A stretch of DNA of 64,000 nt from Vescimonas fastidiosa (GCF_018326305.1 NZ_AP023415.1:868001-932000); one strand, 5' to 3'; positions 25,268-33,737 are shown, counted from the first letter of the stretch. Program-made: numbers and translations. Notes: generated from the letters alone by a model not told the origin.

Positions 25268-26023
25268 ATGACACTTTTTGAATACTATCTGCAATATATG
25301 ACGCGCATTTGCGAGGGCAGTCTGGAAGCACCGGAGGGCATTACCCTGACAGAGACGGACGAAGTGCGGCAGGCTATGGAGTTGCAGCAGCAGGTCGGTG
25401 CCATGGGCATTCCCGCCTTTGTACGGGTCTGTGCCGCCGCAGCCGGAGACGAGATCCCCCGGGAGGCTTACGACAATTTTTCCATGGACGATGCGCTCTC
25501 CGCCGCCCGGGCCCTGACAGAGCAGGCCCGGGAGGAGCCGAAGGAGCCGGAGCAAAAGGAGCCGGACCCGGATGCGGGGAAGCACGCCTTCGAGGTTTTT
25601 TTGGACTGCATCGCCCTGGACGACGGACTGGTGCAGTACCTCATCGAGGTACTGAAAAAGAAGGACTGGCAGGAATTTTACAAGCTGAGCCGGATCACCA
25701 CCAAGCTGGACCTGGACCCCAATGAGTTTCTCTACTGGCTGGGAAACAAGGAGCAGTATGCCCCCCGGGAGGAGCAGGTGTGCGCGGCGGTCATGGACGC
25801 GTGCCTGGCCCGGTTGGCGGAGGAAGAGCGGATGGATGTGGCGGCGGCGCTGCTCTCGGGTGACCGGAAAACCTTTGAGCTGTTCCGCTGCGAGGCCCCG
25901 GAGCTGCTGCACCTGCCGGAGGCCACCTTTGACTGGTACTGCCGGAACTACCTGGACAGGGACTATCCCCTGCGGATGATCTTGCGGCTGAACGGGGTGG
26001 AGTTCCCGGAGAGGCTGGAGTGA
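25268..26023 (+). CDS. Conserved hypothetical soluble protein, unknown function
   Basis: The 251-residue product starts at the ATG at 25268 with GAGGAGAAACT before it. It is acidic and helical, with a Glu/Pro/Lys-rich linker around residues 85-105 (EEPKEPEQKEPDPDAGKHAF) between two helical halves. I do not recognise a family, and no signal peptide, membrane segment or catalytic motif is evident. It is monocistronic, followed by a dispersed repeat and a terminator. Confidence 0.65.
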   Translation: MTLFEYYLQYMTRICEGSLEAPEGITLTETDEVRQAMELQQQVGAMGIPAFVRVCAAAAGDEIPREAYDNFSMDDALSAARALTEQAREEPKEPEQKEPDPDAGKHAFEVFLDCIALDDGLVQYLIEVLKKKDWQEFYKLSRITTKLDLDPNEFLYWLGNKEQYAPREEQVCAAVMDACLARLAEEERMDVAAALLSGDRKTFELFRCEAPELLHLPEATFDWYCRNYLDRDYPLRMILRLNGVEFPERLE

Positions 26024-26061
26024 AAATTGCATTTTTGGGGCGGGGTGAGCCCCCGCCGGAG

Positions 26062-26150
26062 GCTGTATTTTCTCTCACGCACATGTCGCGAGAGAAAATG
26101 ATTTTATTTCTTTGCCGCCTGCGGGCGGCAAACTCTGCGAGGCTTTCTTG
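26062..26150. repeat. Dispersed intergenic repeat, copy A
   Basis: This 89-bp unit is almost identical to 28981-29070 (one internal substitution plus a changed T-tract). It contains two internal dyads: ATTTTCTCTC with GAGAGAAAAT, and TTTGCCGCC with GGGCGGCAAA. It lies behind a gene and before a terminator, like copy B. Confidence 0.8.
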
Positions 26151-26159
26151 ACACACTGG

Positions 26160-26188
26160 GGCGGGGTGAGGACACCCCGCCGTTTTTT
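26160..26188 (+). terminator. Intrinsic terminator
   Basis: GGCGGGGTG and CACCCCGCC (9 bp, 4-nt loop) followed by GTTTTTT, downstream of the hypothetical gene and its repeat. Confidence 0.75.
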
Positions 26189-26297
26189 CTCAGTAAGGCG
26201 TGCGGTGTGCGGGGTGATATGGCTTCGCTATGGCAGGAGGAATATAGTTTGAGGCCTATATTCTTTGGAATAGGCGGCTTTTCCCCGGAAAAAGGGG

Positions 26298-26325
26298 TTG
26301 CATTTTTCGATAGGTGTGGTATACT
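26298..26325 (+). promoter_or_regulatory. Promoter of the AbrB/Met-lyase/transporter operon
   Basis: TTGCAT and TATACT with a 16-base spacer, 49 bases before the AbrB-type start. Confidence 0.6.
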
Positions 26326-26374
26326 GCCATCTGTCACACAAATATGAAAAAGATGATTTTTGTGAGGTGAGGTC

Positions 26375-26617
26375 ATGCCCCAGGGCAAGCATATTTTGGG
26401 CCGGGCCCCTACCCGGCGGGTATTCGGCACCGCCAAGGTGGGTGACCGGGGTCAAATCGTGATCCCCAAGGAGGCCCGGGAGTTCTTTCATATTCGGCCT
26501 GGGGACACGCTGCTGATTTTAGGCAGCGAGAGCCAGGGATTGGTGGTCTCCCGGCCGGAGGTATTGGACCGGGTGGCCCAGGAAATTCTGCAAAACACGG
26601 AGGACAGTGAATCATGA
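26375..26617 (+). CDS. AbrB/SpoVT-type swapped-hairpin regulator
   Basis: The 80-residue protein carries one AbrB/MazE DNA-binding domain: KVGDRGQIVIPKEAREFFHI followed by RPGDTLLILG. Such proteins bind DNA as dimers and act as transition-state regulators. Its stop overlaps the next gene's start (ATGA), so it is translationally coupled to the methionine-gamma-lyase-like gene and probably controls that operon itself; this is inference. GTGAGGTGAGGTC precedes the ATG. Confidence 0.85.
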   Translation: MPQGKHILGRAPTRRVFGTAKVGDRGQIVIPKEAREFFHIRPGDTLLILGSESQGLVVSRPEVLDRVAQEILQNTEDSES

Positions 26618-27891
26618 TGAACGAAATGTATCGGCAGTTGGGGGTCTCCCAGGCCGTTTATGAATTTGGCGAGAGTATTCTCGGAGGGCTTACGGAGCGG
26701 TTCCGGGAGATCGACGCGGTGGCGGAGTACAACCAGTGCAAGGTGCTTGCCGCCATGCAGAAAAACCGGGTCAACGCCACCCATTTCGCAGCCACCACCG
26801 GCTACGGCTACGACGACGAGGGCCGGGACAACCTGGAGCGGGTTTACGCCGACTGCTTTCACACGGAGGCGGCCCTGGTGCGGCCCCAGATCACCTGCGG
26901 CACCCATGCCCTCACCGTGGCCCTCAGCGCCAATCTGCGGCCCGGGGACGAGCTTTTAAGCCCTGTGGGGCGGCCCTACGACACATTGGAAGAGGTCATC
27001 GGCATCCGACCCTCCCCCTGCTCCCTGGCAGAGTACGGCGTAAGCTACCGGGAGGTAGAGCTGCTGCCTGACGGCACCTTTGACTACGAGGGTATTCACC
27101 GGGCCATTACGGAGAAAACCAGGCTCATCACCATCCAGCGCTCTAAGGGATATGCCACAAGACCCACCTTTTCCGTGGAACAGATCGGGGAGCTGATCGC
27201 ATTTTGCAAAAAATGCAAGCCCGATGTGCTCTGCATGGTGGATAACTGCTACGGCGAGTTTGTGGAGATGCGGGAGCCCTCAGACCTGGGGGCGGACATG
27301 ATCGTAGGGAGCCTCATTAAGAATCCCGGGGGCGGCCTGGCCCCCATCGGCGGCTACATCTGCGGCACCAGGGAATGCGTGGACCGCTGCGCGTATCGGC
27401 TCAGCGCACCGGGCCTTGGGCAGGAGGTGGGCGCAAATCTGGGGCTGATGCCCGCCTTTTACCAGGGGCTGTTCCTCTCGCCCACGGTGGTGGCCTCGGC
27501 GGTGAAGAGCGCTGTATTTGCCGCCGCCTGCTACGAAAAGCTGGGCTTCCGGGTGGTGCCCGGCTCTGGCGAGAGTCGACACGACATCATTCAGGCCGTG
27601 GAGCTGGGCAGCAAGGAGGCCATGGTGGCCTTCTGCAAGGGTATCCAGTCCGCCGCCGCCGTGGACAGCTATGTGACCCCGGAGCCCTGGGCTATGCCCG
27701 GCTATGAGAGCGAGGTCATTATGGCCGCCGGAGCCTTCGTCCAGGGCAGCTCCATTGAGCTTTCCGCCGACGGGCCCATCCGCCCCCCCTACGCGGTCTA
27801 CTTCCAGGGCGGTCTCACCTGGTTTCACGGCAAGCTGGGCATCCTTTTGAGTATGCAAAAGCTGGCGGACACCGGAATCATTAAGCTTTGA
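26614..27891 (+). CDS. Methionine gamma-lyase family PLP enzyme (aluminium-resistance-protein type)
   Basis: The 425-residue fold-type-I PLP enzyme belongs to the family once annotated as aluminium resistance protein (Met_gamma_lyase). Seen: YNQCKVLAAMQKNRVNATHF near the start, ATTGYGYDDEGRDNLERVYA, the sugar-transporter-unlike small-domain motif VDNCYGEFVEMREP and the probable PLP lysine in MIVGSLIKNPGGGLAPIGGY. The substrate is unproven; a C-S or C-N lyase acting on a sulfur amino acid is the family expectation. It sits between an AbrB regulator and a DMT transporter, suggesting uptake or export of its substrate or product. Confidence 0.85.
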   Translation: MMNEMYRQLGVSQAVYEFGESILGGLTERFREIDAVAEYNQCKVLAAMQKNRVNATHFAATTGYGYDDEGRDNLERVYADCFHTEAALVRPQITCGTHALTVALSANLRPGDELLSPVGRPYDTLEEVIGIRPSPCSLAEYGVSYREVELLPDGTFDYEGIHRAITEKTRLITIQRSKGYATRPTFSVEQIGELIAFCKKCKPDVLCMVDNCYGEFVEMREPSDLGADMIVGSLIKNPGGGLAPIGGYICGTRECVDRCAYRLSAPGLGQEVGANLGLMPAFYQGLFLSPTVVASAVKSAVFAAACYEKLGFRVVPGSGESRHDIIQAVELGSKEAMVAFCKGIQSAAAVDSYVTPEPWAMPGYESEVIMAAGAFVQGSSIELSADGPIRPPYAVYFQGGLTWFHGKLGILLSMQKLADTGIIKL

Positions 27892-27929
27892 TATTTAATA
27901 TAATAATATAATAAGGAGTATTTTCATCT

Positions 27930-28835
27930 ATGTGGTTTTGGTTTTCTGTGATCGCGCTTCTGTTTTGGAGCGGATCGGATCTGTTTTCTAAAATCGGCTG
28001 CCGGGATGCCGACGACAAGTACGCCCACCTGAAAATGGTCATGGCCGTGGGCGTGGTCATGGGTCTGCACGCGGCTTACGAAATCTTTATCGGCGGGACG
28101 GAAATTAATCTCTCCATCATCCTCACCTATCTGCCGGTGTCGCTGCTGTACATCGTGTCCATGGCCCTGGGGTATGTGGGGCTAAGGTACATTGAGCTGT
28201 CCATTTCGTCCCCCATCTGTAACTCCTCCGGCGCGATGGTGGCTATCCTGAGCATCATCACCGGCTCTGCCCTGCTGGCTCCGGCCCAGTACGCAGCTAT
28301 GGCCCTGGTGTGCGTAGGCGTTATCGGCCTGGGCATTGTGGAGGCCCGGGAGGACGAGGAGCTGCGCCTTCTGCGGCAGGAGGCGGGAAACTACAAGTAC
28401 GCCAAGTCCGCCCTGGCCCTGGTGCTGCCCATCCTCTACTGCGTGCTGGACGCCCTGGGCACCTTCGCCGACAGCAAGGTGCTGGAGACGCTCAATGAGG
28501 ACAGCGCCAACTGCGCCTACGAGCTGACCTTCCTGGCGGCGGGCATTGTGTGCTTTGTATATGTGGTGCTCATCCGCAAGCAGAAGCTGGTGCCTAAGCG
28601 GGAGGGGCCCAAGTACCTGGGCGCTCTGTGCGAGACGGCAGGCCAGTTCGCCTACATCTACGCCCTGGCAGACTCGGAGCATGTGGCCCTGGCGGCTCCC
28701 ATCATCTCCGCCTACTGCGTGCTTTCCGTGGTGTGGAGCCGGATCTTCCTGAAGGAAAAGCTCTCCTGGAAGCACTATCTGATGATCGCCCTGGTGGTGG
28801 CGGGCATTGTGATCCTGGGCATTTACGACGAATAA
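27930..28835 (+). CDS. EamA/DMT-family transporter
   Basis: The 301-residue protein has ten predicted membrane segments in two five-helix halves, the drug/metabolite transporter layout; the first helix is FWFSVIALLFWSGSDLF and the end is YLMIALVVAGIVILGIYD. The ATG at 27930 has AAGGAG nine bases before it, and the gap to the lyase gene is 38 AT-rich bases. Co-transcription with the PLP lyase suggests transport of an amino acid or its breakdown product. Substrate unknown. Confidence 0.85.
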   Translation: MWFWFSVIALLFWSGSDLFSKIGCRDADDKYAHLKMVMAVGVVMGLHAAYEIFIGGTEINLSIILTYLPVSLLYIVSMALGYVGLRYIELSISSPICNSSGAMVAILSIITGSALLAPAQYAAMALVCVGVIGLGIVEAREDEELRLLRQEAGNYKYAKSALALVLPILYCVLDALGTFADSKVLETLNEDSANCAYELTFLAAGIVCFVYVVLIRKQKLVPKREGPKYLGALCETAGQFAYIYALADSEHVALAAPIISAYCVLSVVWSRIFLKEKLSWKHYLMIALVVAGIVILGIYDE

Positions 28836-28842
28836 CAGTATA

Positions 28843-28876
28843 AAAACTCCCCCGTTTGCAAACGGGGGAGTTTTTG
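28843..28876 (+). terminator. Terminator of the AbrB/lyase/transporter operon
   Basis: AAAAACTCCCCCGTTT and its near-exact complement form a tight stem with a 2-nt centre, ending in a T-tract. Confidence 0.85.
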
Positions 28877-28980
28877 AGACTGTCGAAAAACCCTTCGGGT
28901 TTTTCCGACAAAAGGCTTGCGGTCTGCTGCGCGCATAATTTGTCCGTATGTGACGGACAAATTCCACACTGGCAGCCCGA

Positions 28981-29070
28981 GCTGTATTTTCTCTCACGCA
29001 CAGGTCGCGAGAGAAAATGATTTTATTTCTTTGCCGCCTGCGGGCGGCAAACTCTGCGAGGCTTTTTTTG
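28981..29070. repeat. Dispersed intergenic repeat, copy B, in a hairpin-rich tract
   Basis: A 90-bp copy of the element at 26062-26150. It is preceded by two more dyads: TGTCGAAAAACCC with GGGTTTTTCCGACA at about 28883-28912, and AATTTGTCCGT with ACGGACAAATT at about 28937-28964. The tract from 28877 to 29078 has no coding content. Confidence 0.8.
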
Positions 29071-29078
29071 ATACGCTG

Positions 29079-29112
29079 AAAAAACCTCCGTTTGCAAAAC
29101 GGAGGTTTTTTT
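29079..29112. terminator. Bidirectional terminator after the TRIC-channel gene
   Basis: AAAAAACCTCCGTTT with AAACGGAGGTTTTTTT; T-tracts on both strands. It ends the minus-strand hydrogenase-channel transcript. Confidence 0.8.
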
Positions 29113-29749
29113 ATTCTTCCGGTACCTTGGCCGGGGGCAGGCTCCAGCGGAAATGGGCCGCCAGAAAACGAATGACCATGACCACCGTGCTGCCCAAAAG
29201 CAGGGCCGCCGTATCGTTTAGATACAGGTGGCACAAAATCCACACCACCGCACCGGCCAGGGCCGCCAGGGCATAGATATGCTTGCGGAAGATGTAGGGC
29301 ACATCTCTGACCAGGACATCCCGCAAAATGCTGCCGCCTACGCCGGTGACGGTTCCCAAAAACGCCACGGCGAACCACTTTCCCTCCGGCAGGTTCTGAA
29401 AGGCCAGCTGGGTGCCCACCACCACAAACAGGCCCAGGCCCACGGAGTCCGCCGCCAGGAGGAGCTTTTCAAACAGGATAGTGCTGCGCATGAGCCAGCG
29501 GCAGACCGGGGGCAAATAGGCCGCCACGGACACCGCCACCGCAATGCTCACGGACAGCGGATCGTCGAATATCTTAGGCGGGGTGATCCCCAACAGCAGA
29601 TCCCGCAGAACGCCGCCGCCCACAGCGGTAATCAGGCCCAGGACCACCACGCCCAGGGGGTCCAGGGACCTGCGCAGGGCCGTCATAGCGCCGGACACGG
29701 CAAAGGCCGCCGTGCCCAGCAATTCCAGAAAAACAAGAAGCTCTTCCAT
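29111..29749 (-). CDS. TRIC-type cation channel family protein (UPF0126)
   Basis: The 212-residue protein has seven membrane segments with the internal duplication of the family: AVGGGVLRDLLLG in the first half and GVGGSILRDVLVRDVPYIF in the second. Prokaryotic TRIC homologues form trimeric monovalent cation channels. The ATG at 29749 (AAGGAGCGCT) lies 8 bases after the hydrogenase stop, so they are co-transcribed. Whether the channel balances charge for the hydrogenase is open. Confidence 0.85.
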   Translation of the reverse strand: MEELLVFLELLGTAAFAVSGAMTALRRSLDPLGVVVLGLITAVGGGVLRDLLLGITPPKIFDDPLSVSIAVAVSVAAYLPPVCRWLMRSTILFEKLLLAADSVGLGLFVVVGTQLAFQNLPEGKWFAVAFLGTVTGVGGSILRDVLVRDVPYIFRKHIYALAALAGAVVWILCHLYLNDTAALLLGSTVVMVIRFLAAHFRWSLPPAKVPEE

Positions 29750-29757
29750 AGCGCTCC

Positions 29758-31299
29758 TTAGTGCCGGCCCACGAAGGACCAGTCGTCCTCGCCGCCGTGG
29801 AGCAGGTAAAGATCCTCTTTATAGTCAGAATCCAGGGGATTACCCTTGGGGGCGCTGGCCTTATACTGCTCCAGGACCCGGCGAGACTTCTCCGGAGGCT
29901 GGATGGTGCCTGCGCCGGCAATGCAGCCGCCGGGACAGGCCATGCCCTCCAGGAGGTAGCCGTCGTATTTGCCGGTGCGGGCGATGCGCAGCATCTTACG
30001 GCACTCCCGCAGACCCTCGGCGTACACGGTTTTTACCTCCCTATCCGGCTCCAGGCGGTGGATGACATCCTCCACGGCCTTGGCAACACCGCCGGAGGCG
30101 GCAAAGCCTACGCCGGGGGCAGAGGCCTCATAATTGGCGGGCACATCGGAAATCTGCGTAAAGTCGATATCCTTGGCCTCCATCATGCCGCGCAGCTCCT
30201 CAAAGGTCAGCACGAAGTCCACATCGCTGCGGACGGAGCGGCGGCAGGCCTCCAGCTTTTTGGCGGCGCAGGGACCGATGAAGGCCACCTTGCAATCCGG
30301 GTCGCGCTTTTTCTGCAGCCGGGCCGTGAGGACCATGGGGGTCATGGTCATGGATATATAGGGGGCGGCGCCGGGGAACTCCTTCTTGGCCATTACGGAC
30401 CAGGCGGGACAGCAGGAGGTTGCCATATAGGGCTGCTTGGCAGGCACGCAGGCCATGAACTCCTCCGCCTCCTCGATGGCGCACAGGTCCGCACCGATGG
30501 CCACCTCCTTCACGGACTGGAAGCCCAGGATCTTCATGGCCTCCACGATCTGACCGGGGGTGACATTCTCACCGAACTGGCCCCAAAAGGCAGGGGCGAT
30601 GACGGCGACGACCTTGTCGCCGCCTCGAATGGCGTGGATAAGCTGGAAAAGCTGGCTCTTATCCACGATGGCGCCAAAGGGGCAGTTCACCAGGCACATA
30701 CCGCAGCTGACGCACTTATCATAGTTGATCTCCGCCCGGCCATACTGATCCTTGCCGATGGCGTCCATACCGCAGGCCTCCTGACAGGGGCGCTCAAAAC
30801 GGATGATGGCCTGGTAGGAGCAGGCGGCCTTGCACTTGCCGCACTTGATGCACTTATTCTGGTCGATCTCCGCCCGGCCATGGAGAAAGCTGATGGCACC
30901 CTTGGGACAGGCGTTGGAGCAGTGCCGGGCCAGGCAGCTCTGGCAGGCGTTGCTCACCTCGTAATGGGTGTCGGGGCAGGCATGGCAGGCGTACTTGATG
31001 ATATTGATAAGGGGCGGCTCATAGTAACGCTCCCGGATGGCGGTCTTGTCTGCCGCATCGGACAGGGGTTCCTGGTGGGAGGCGGAGCGCAGGCTGTGGC
31101 CCATGGCCAAGCGGATGCGCTCGGCTACAATGGCCCGCTCCAAAAAGATGGAATCTCTCTCGTTGCCCGGTTCATCCGGCAGGATCTTATGGGGCAGCTT
31201 ATCCACGCGGTGATAATCCCCGCCCTCATAGGCCAGCCTTGCCACCTCGGCAAAGACCTGCTTGCGCATATCCGCGATCCCACAGTAAATGTTTCTCAT
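29758..31299 (-). CDS. [FeFe] hydrogenase, group-B-like, with multiple [4Fe-4S] sites
   Basis: The 513-residue protein starts at the ATG at 31299 (AAGGAAACACC upstream). The N-terminal half holds Cys-rich ferredoxin-like motifs: CQSCLARHCSNACPKGAI, CIKCGKCKAACSYQAI and CVSCGMCLVNCPFGAI. The catalytic H-cluster motifs are all present: L1 TSCCPAW (about residue 295), L2 GPCAAKKLEA (about 341) and L3 EGMACPGGCIAGAG (about 453). The GPCAAKK form, rather than MPCxxKxxE, is what I associate with group B enzymes. It makes or consumes H2 with ferredoxin in the cytoplasm. No HydE, HydF or HydG maturation genes are in the window. Confidence 0.9.
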   Translation of the reverse strand: MRNIYCGIADMRKQVFAEVARLAYEGGDYHRVDKLPHKILPDEPGNERDSIFLERAIVAERIRLAMGHSLRSASHQEPLSDAADKTAIRERYYEPPLINIIKYACHACPDTHYEVSNACQSCLARHCSNACPKGAISFLHGRAEIDQNKCIKCGKCKAACSYQAIIRFERPCQEACGMDAIGKDQYGRAEINYDKCVSCGMCLVNCPFGAIVDKSQLFQLIHAIRGGDKVVAVIAPAFWGQFGENVTPGQIVEAMKILGFQSVKEVAIGADLCAIEEAEEFMACVPAKQPYMATSCCPAWSVMAKKEFPGAAPYISMTMTPMVLTARLQKKRDPDCKVAFIGPCAAKKLEACRRSVRSDVDFVLTFEELRGMMEAKDIDFTQISDVPANYEASAPGVGFAASGGVAKAVEDVIHRLEPDREVKTVYAEGLRECRKMLRIARTGKYDGYLLEGMACPGGCIAGAGTIQPPEKSRRVLEQYKASAPKGNPLDSDYKEDLYLLHGGEDDWSFVGRH

Positions 31300-31356
31300 G
31301 GTGTTTCCTTTCCTTGTCTGCTTGCTATAGTATAGCCTTCTGTGATTTTTCAAGCT

Positions 31357-31386
31357 ATTATAACATCTCATCCTCTGTCCTTGCAA
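31357..31386 (-). promoter_or_regulatory. Promoter of the hydrogenase-TRIC operon
   Basis: Minus-strand TTGCAA and a perfect TATAAT with an 18-base spacer, 58 bases before the hydrogenase ATG. Confidence 0.6.
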
Positions 31387-31419
31387 GAGGTGTTTCGCTA
31401 TTTTTTATCGTCGCAAAAA

Positions 31420-32112
31420 TTATTTATCATCCCTTAGCGCCGCCTCCAGCTTAGAAAGGGCCCGCTTCTCAATGCGGGAGACATAGCTGCGGCTGATGGA
31501 GAAGGCGGCGGCTACCTGGCGCTGGGTCTGGGGGAGGTCTCCGGTGAGGCCGTAGCGGCGGCGGATCACCTCCGCCTCCCGGTCGGTGAGGCAGGTGTCC
31601 ACCAGGTGGCGGATGTGCTGCTGCTCCTCCCGGTCGGCCATGTCCGAGAGCATGGTGTCGTCGCTGCCCACCACATCCATAAGGCACAGGGCGCTCCCGG
31701 CGTCATCGCCGTCGATGGTGTCGGACAGGGACATCTCCCCCTGCAGCTTTTTGCGGCTGCGAAAGTACATGAGCACCTCGTTTTCAACGCAACGGGAGGC
31801 GTAGGTGGCCAGGCGTATCTTACGCTCCGGGCGGAAGGTGTCCACAGCCTTTATGAGGCCGATGGTGCCGATGGAGATCAGGTCCTCCTGCTCGGCAGAC
31901 TGGGTATAATACTTTTTTATAATGTGGGCAACCAAGCGCAGGTTGTGCTCCACCAGGATGTTGCGGGCCTCCAGGTCCCCGGCCAGGCTGCGCTCTAAAT
32001 ACATTTGCTCCTCCTTGGCGCTCAGAGGCTTTGGGAAGGAGCCGGGATTTCCCGTAAGGCGCAAGGTCAAAAACAGGCTGTTGGCCAGCAAAAGCAGTGC
32101 CGCAGACAGCAT
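31420..32112 (-). CDS. sigK: Sporulation sigma factor SigK
   Basis: The 230-residue protein has a hydrophobic pro-sequence-like N-terminus (LLLLANSLFLTLRLTGNPGSF), region 2 (AEQEDLISIGTIGLIKAVDT), a -10 recognition part (LATYASRCVENEVLMYFRSR) and region 4 with a helix-turn-helix (TQRQVAAAFSISRSYVSRIE). SigK directs late mother-cell genes during sporulation; the pro-sequence is usually removed by SpoIVFB. The gene is intact, with no skin element. GGGGAGATGGACAT precedes the ATG. It implies the organism can, or could, form spores. Confidence 0.9.
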   Translation of the reverse strand: MLSAALLLLANSLFLTLRLTGNPGSFPKPLSAKEEQMYLERSLAGDLEARNILVEHNLRLVAHIIKKYYTQSAEQEDLISIGTIGLIKAVDTFRPERKIRLATYASRCVENEVLMYFRSRKKLQGEMSLSDTIDGDDAGSALCLMDVVGSDDTMLSDMADREEQQHIRHLVDTCLTDREAEVIRRRYGLTGDLPQTQRQVAAAFSISRSYVSRIEKRALSKLEAALRDDK

Positions 32113-32278
32113 ATGTCCATCTCCCCTTTCCCTGCCATCCTATGCAGGAACGGGAAGTCCGTATACACGGGGCACTTCGGTAAACGCAGCGGGCCCCGGC
32201 TGCCGGGTCTGTGGCAGTCGGGGTCCGCCTGAGGGGGTTCCTTATGGAAAAGAGGGGGTTATTGGAATATTTATCGTA

Positions 32279-32533
32279 TCAGAACTGCAGACGATCCTCT
32301 TTGGTCCAGGTGGCCAGGTCCAGGCGAGGATAGCGGCGGCGCAGATCGTCCATCTTGCCCTCGGTATCGCCCTGCATGGCGATGCGGTTCACGGCGTTCA
32401 GGTCCGCCTGGGGCATGGGCTCAGCGCTGTCCTTGCCGCACACGGGGCAATGGTACAGGCCGGTAGCCTCGCTATATACCACTTCACTGCTGCCGCAGAA
32501 TGCGCAGCGATTCATCTTAGAAATCAATGCCAT
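32279..32533 (-). CDS. Small zinc-ribbon protein, unknown function
   Basis: The 84-residue product has two CxxC knuckles (CAFCGSSEV, HCPVCGKDS) making one zinc ribbon, followed by a charged helical tail (MDDLRRRYPRLDLATWTKED). The ATG at 32533 has TGGAGGACAAAAATT upstream. It is transcribed away from the LysR gene from facing promoters. Role unknown; the family is common in Clostridia. Confidence 0.7.
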   Translation of the reverse strand: MALISKMNRCAFCGSSEVVYSEATGLYHCPVCGKDSAEPMPQADLNAVNRIAMQGDTEGKMDDLRRRYPRLDLATWTKEDRLQF

Positions 32534-32572
32534 AATTTTTGTCCTCCATTCTTTAATCTTTAAGCTGGATTT

Positions 32573-32645
32573 ATCATAGCACAGAAAAATATATTTGTGA
32601 AGCGCATGTTTGTTCTTGAAAGTATGAGAAGTTGTATGGTATAAT
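32573..32645. promoter_or_regulatory. Divergent promoters for the zinc-ribbon and LysR genes
   Basis: Minus: TTCACA (32601-32596) and TATGAT (32578-32573), 17-base spacer. Plus: TTGAAA (32616-32621) and a perfect TATAAT (32640-32645), 18-base spacer. The arrangement would allow the LysR protein to control both directions. Confidence 0.6.
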
Positions 32646-32667
32646 GGTAGCGATAGGAGGGAGTCTT

Positions 32668-33552
32668 ATGAGTATTACAAAATATCAGATTTTCCTGAAA
32701 ACCGCGGCTTGTGGCAGTTTTTCCAAGGCGGCGGAGGCTATGAATTTCACCCAGTCGGGCATCAGCCACGCCATCAACTCTCTGGAGGCGGAGCTGGGCG
32801 TCACCCTTCTCAGCCGCAACCGGGGCGGCGTTGTGCTTACGGCGGATGGCCGGGCCCTGCTGCCCCAGGTGGAGAAGCTCTGCGCCGCCCACCACAGTAT
32901 GATGCAGACGGTTGAAAGCCTCAAGGGCATGGACAGCGGCCTGGTGAAGGTGGCTACCTTTTCCAGCGTCTCCTTTCAGTGGCTGCCCCGGATCCTCAAG
33001 AGCTTTGGCCAGCTCTACCCCAACATCGAGTTTGAGGTGGTCACAGGGGATTTTTACGACCAAATCGAAAATTGGATCGTCTCCGGGGCGGTGGACTGCG
33101 GCTTCTTCCGCCTGCCGTCCACCAAGCACCTGCAGACCTACTCCCTGTATCGGGATGAATTGCAGGTGGTGGTGCCCTGCGACCACCCCCTGGCCCAGGC
33201 GGACCCCTTCCCGGTGGAGGAGCTGGCCGCGGAGCCGTTTATTCTGCTGGAGGAGGGCGAGGACTACGAGATCATGGCCGCCTTCGACAAAATGGGCATC
33301 CGGCCCCAGGTGAAATACACCGCCCGGGAGGATCGGACGATCTTGGCCATGGTGAGCGAGGGACTGGGCATCAGCCTGCTGCCCCGGCTGATGGCGAAGC
33401 ACAGTCCCCTGCCCGTGCAGATCTGCCGGGCGCCTATGCAGTTTGACCGGCCCATCGGCATCGGCGTGAAGGACGAAAAGGCCCTGTCCAAGTCCACCAA
33501 GCTGTTTGTGAATTATGTGCGCACCTGGGTGGCGGAAAACGGGGACGAATAA
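32668..33552 (+). CDS. LysR-family transcriptional regulator
   Basis: The 294-residue protein has an N-terminal winged helix (FLKTAACGSFSKAAEAMNFT, QSGISHAINSLEAELGV) and a C-terminal substrate-binding domain of the LysR type. The ATG at 32668 has AGGAGGGAGTCTT upstream; the frame opens 36 bases earlier without a ribosome site. LysR regulators usually act on an adjacent divergent gene, here the zinc-ribbon gene; the downstream transporter has its own riboswitch. Ligand unknown. Confidence 0.88.
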   Translation: MSITKYQIFLKTAACGSFSKAAEAMNFTQSGISHAINSLEAELGVTLLSRNRGGVVLTADGRALLPQVEKLCAAHHSMMQTVESLKGMDSGLVKVATFSSVSFQWLPRILKSFGQLYPNIEFEVVTGDFYDQIENWIVSGAVDCGFFRLPSTKHLQTYSLYRDELQVVVPCDHPLAQADPFPVEELAAEPFILLEEGEDYEIMAAFDKMGIRPQVKYTAREDRTILAMVSEGLGISLLPRLMAKHSPLPVQICRAPMQFDRPIGIGVKDEKALSKSTKLFVNYVRTWVAENGDE

Positions 33553-33658
33553 GGCTTTTCCGGCGGATTCCCTCCGGAAAGCGGGATAAATGCCGCAAAG
33601 CCGGGCCGGTCTACGGGAAGTTTTATGCCGAAAGCCTTCAAAAATCGCAAATTTCCTC

Positions 33659-33687
33659 TTGCATTTTTCTTTTTTCCATGCTATACT
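33659..33687 (+). promoter_or_regulatory. Promoter of the glycine riboswitch leader
   Basis: TTGCAT and TATACT with a 17-base spacer. The transcript would begin near 33694, some 45 bases before the aptamer. Confidence 0.65.
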
Positions 33688-33737
33688 ATGCCCACATTTT
33701 ATATGGCCCTGTGAACCGTTAAGAATCCTCAGGAAAC

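Noticed and set aside
31420..32112. Possible skin-type interruption of sigK
   Set aside because: The frame is continuous from the pro-sequence to region 4.
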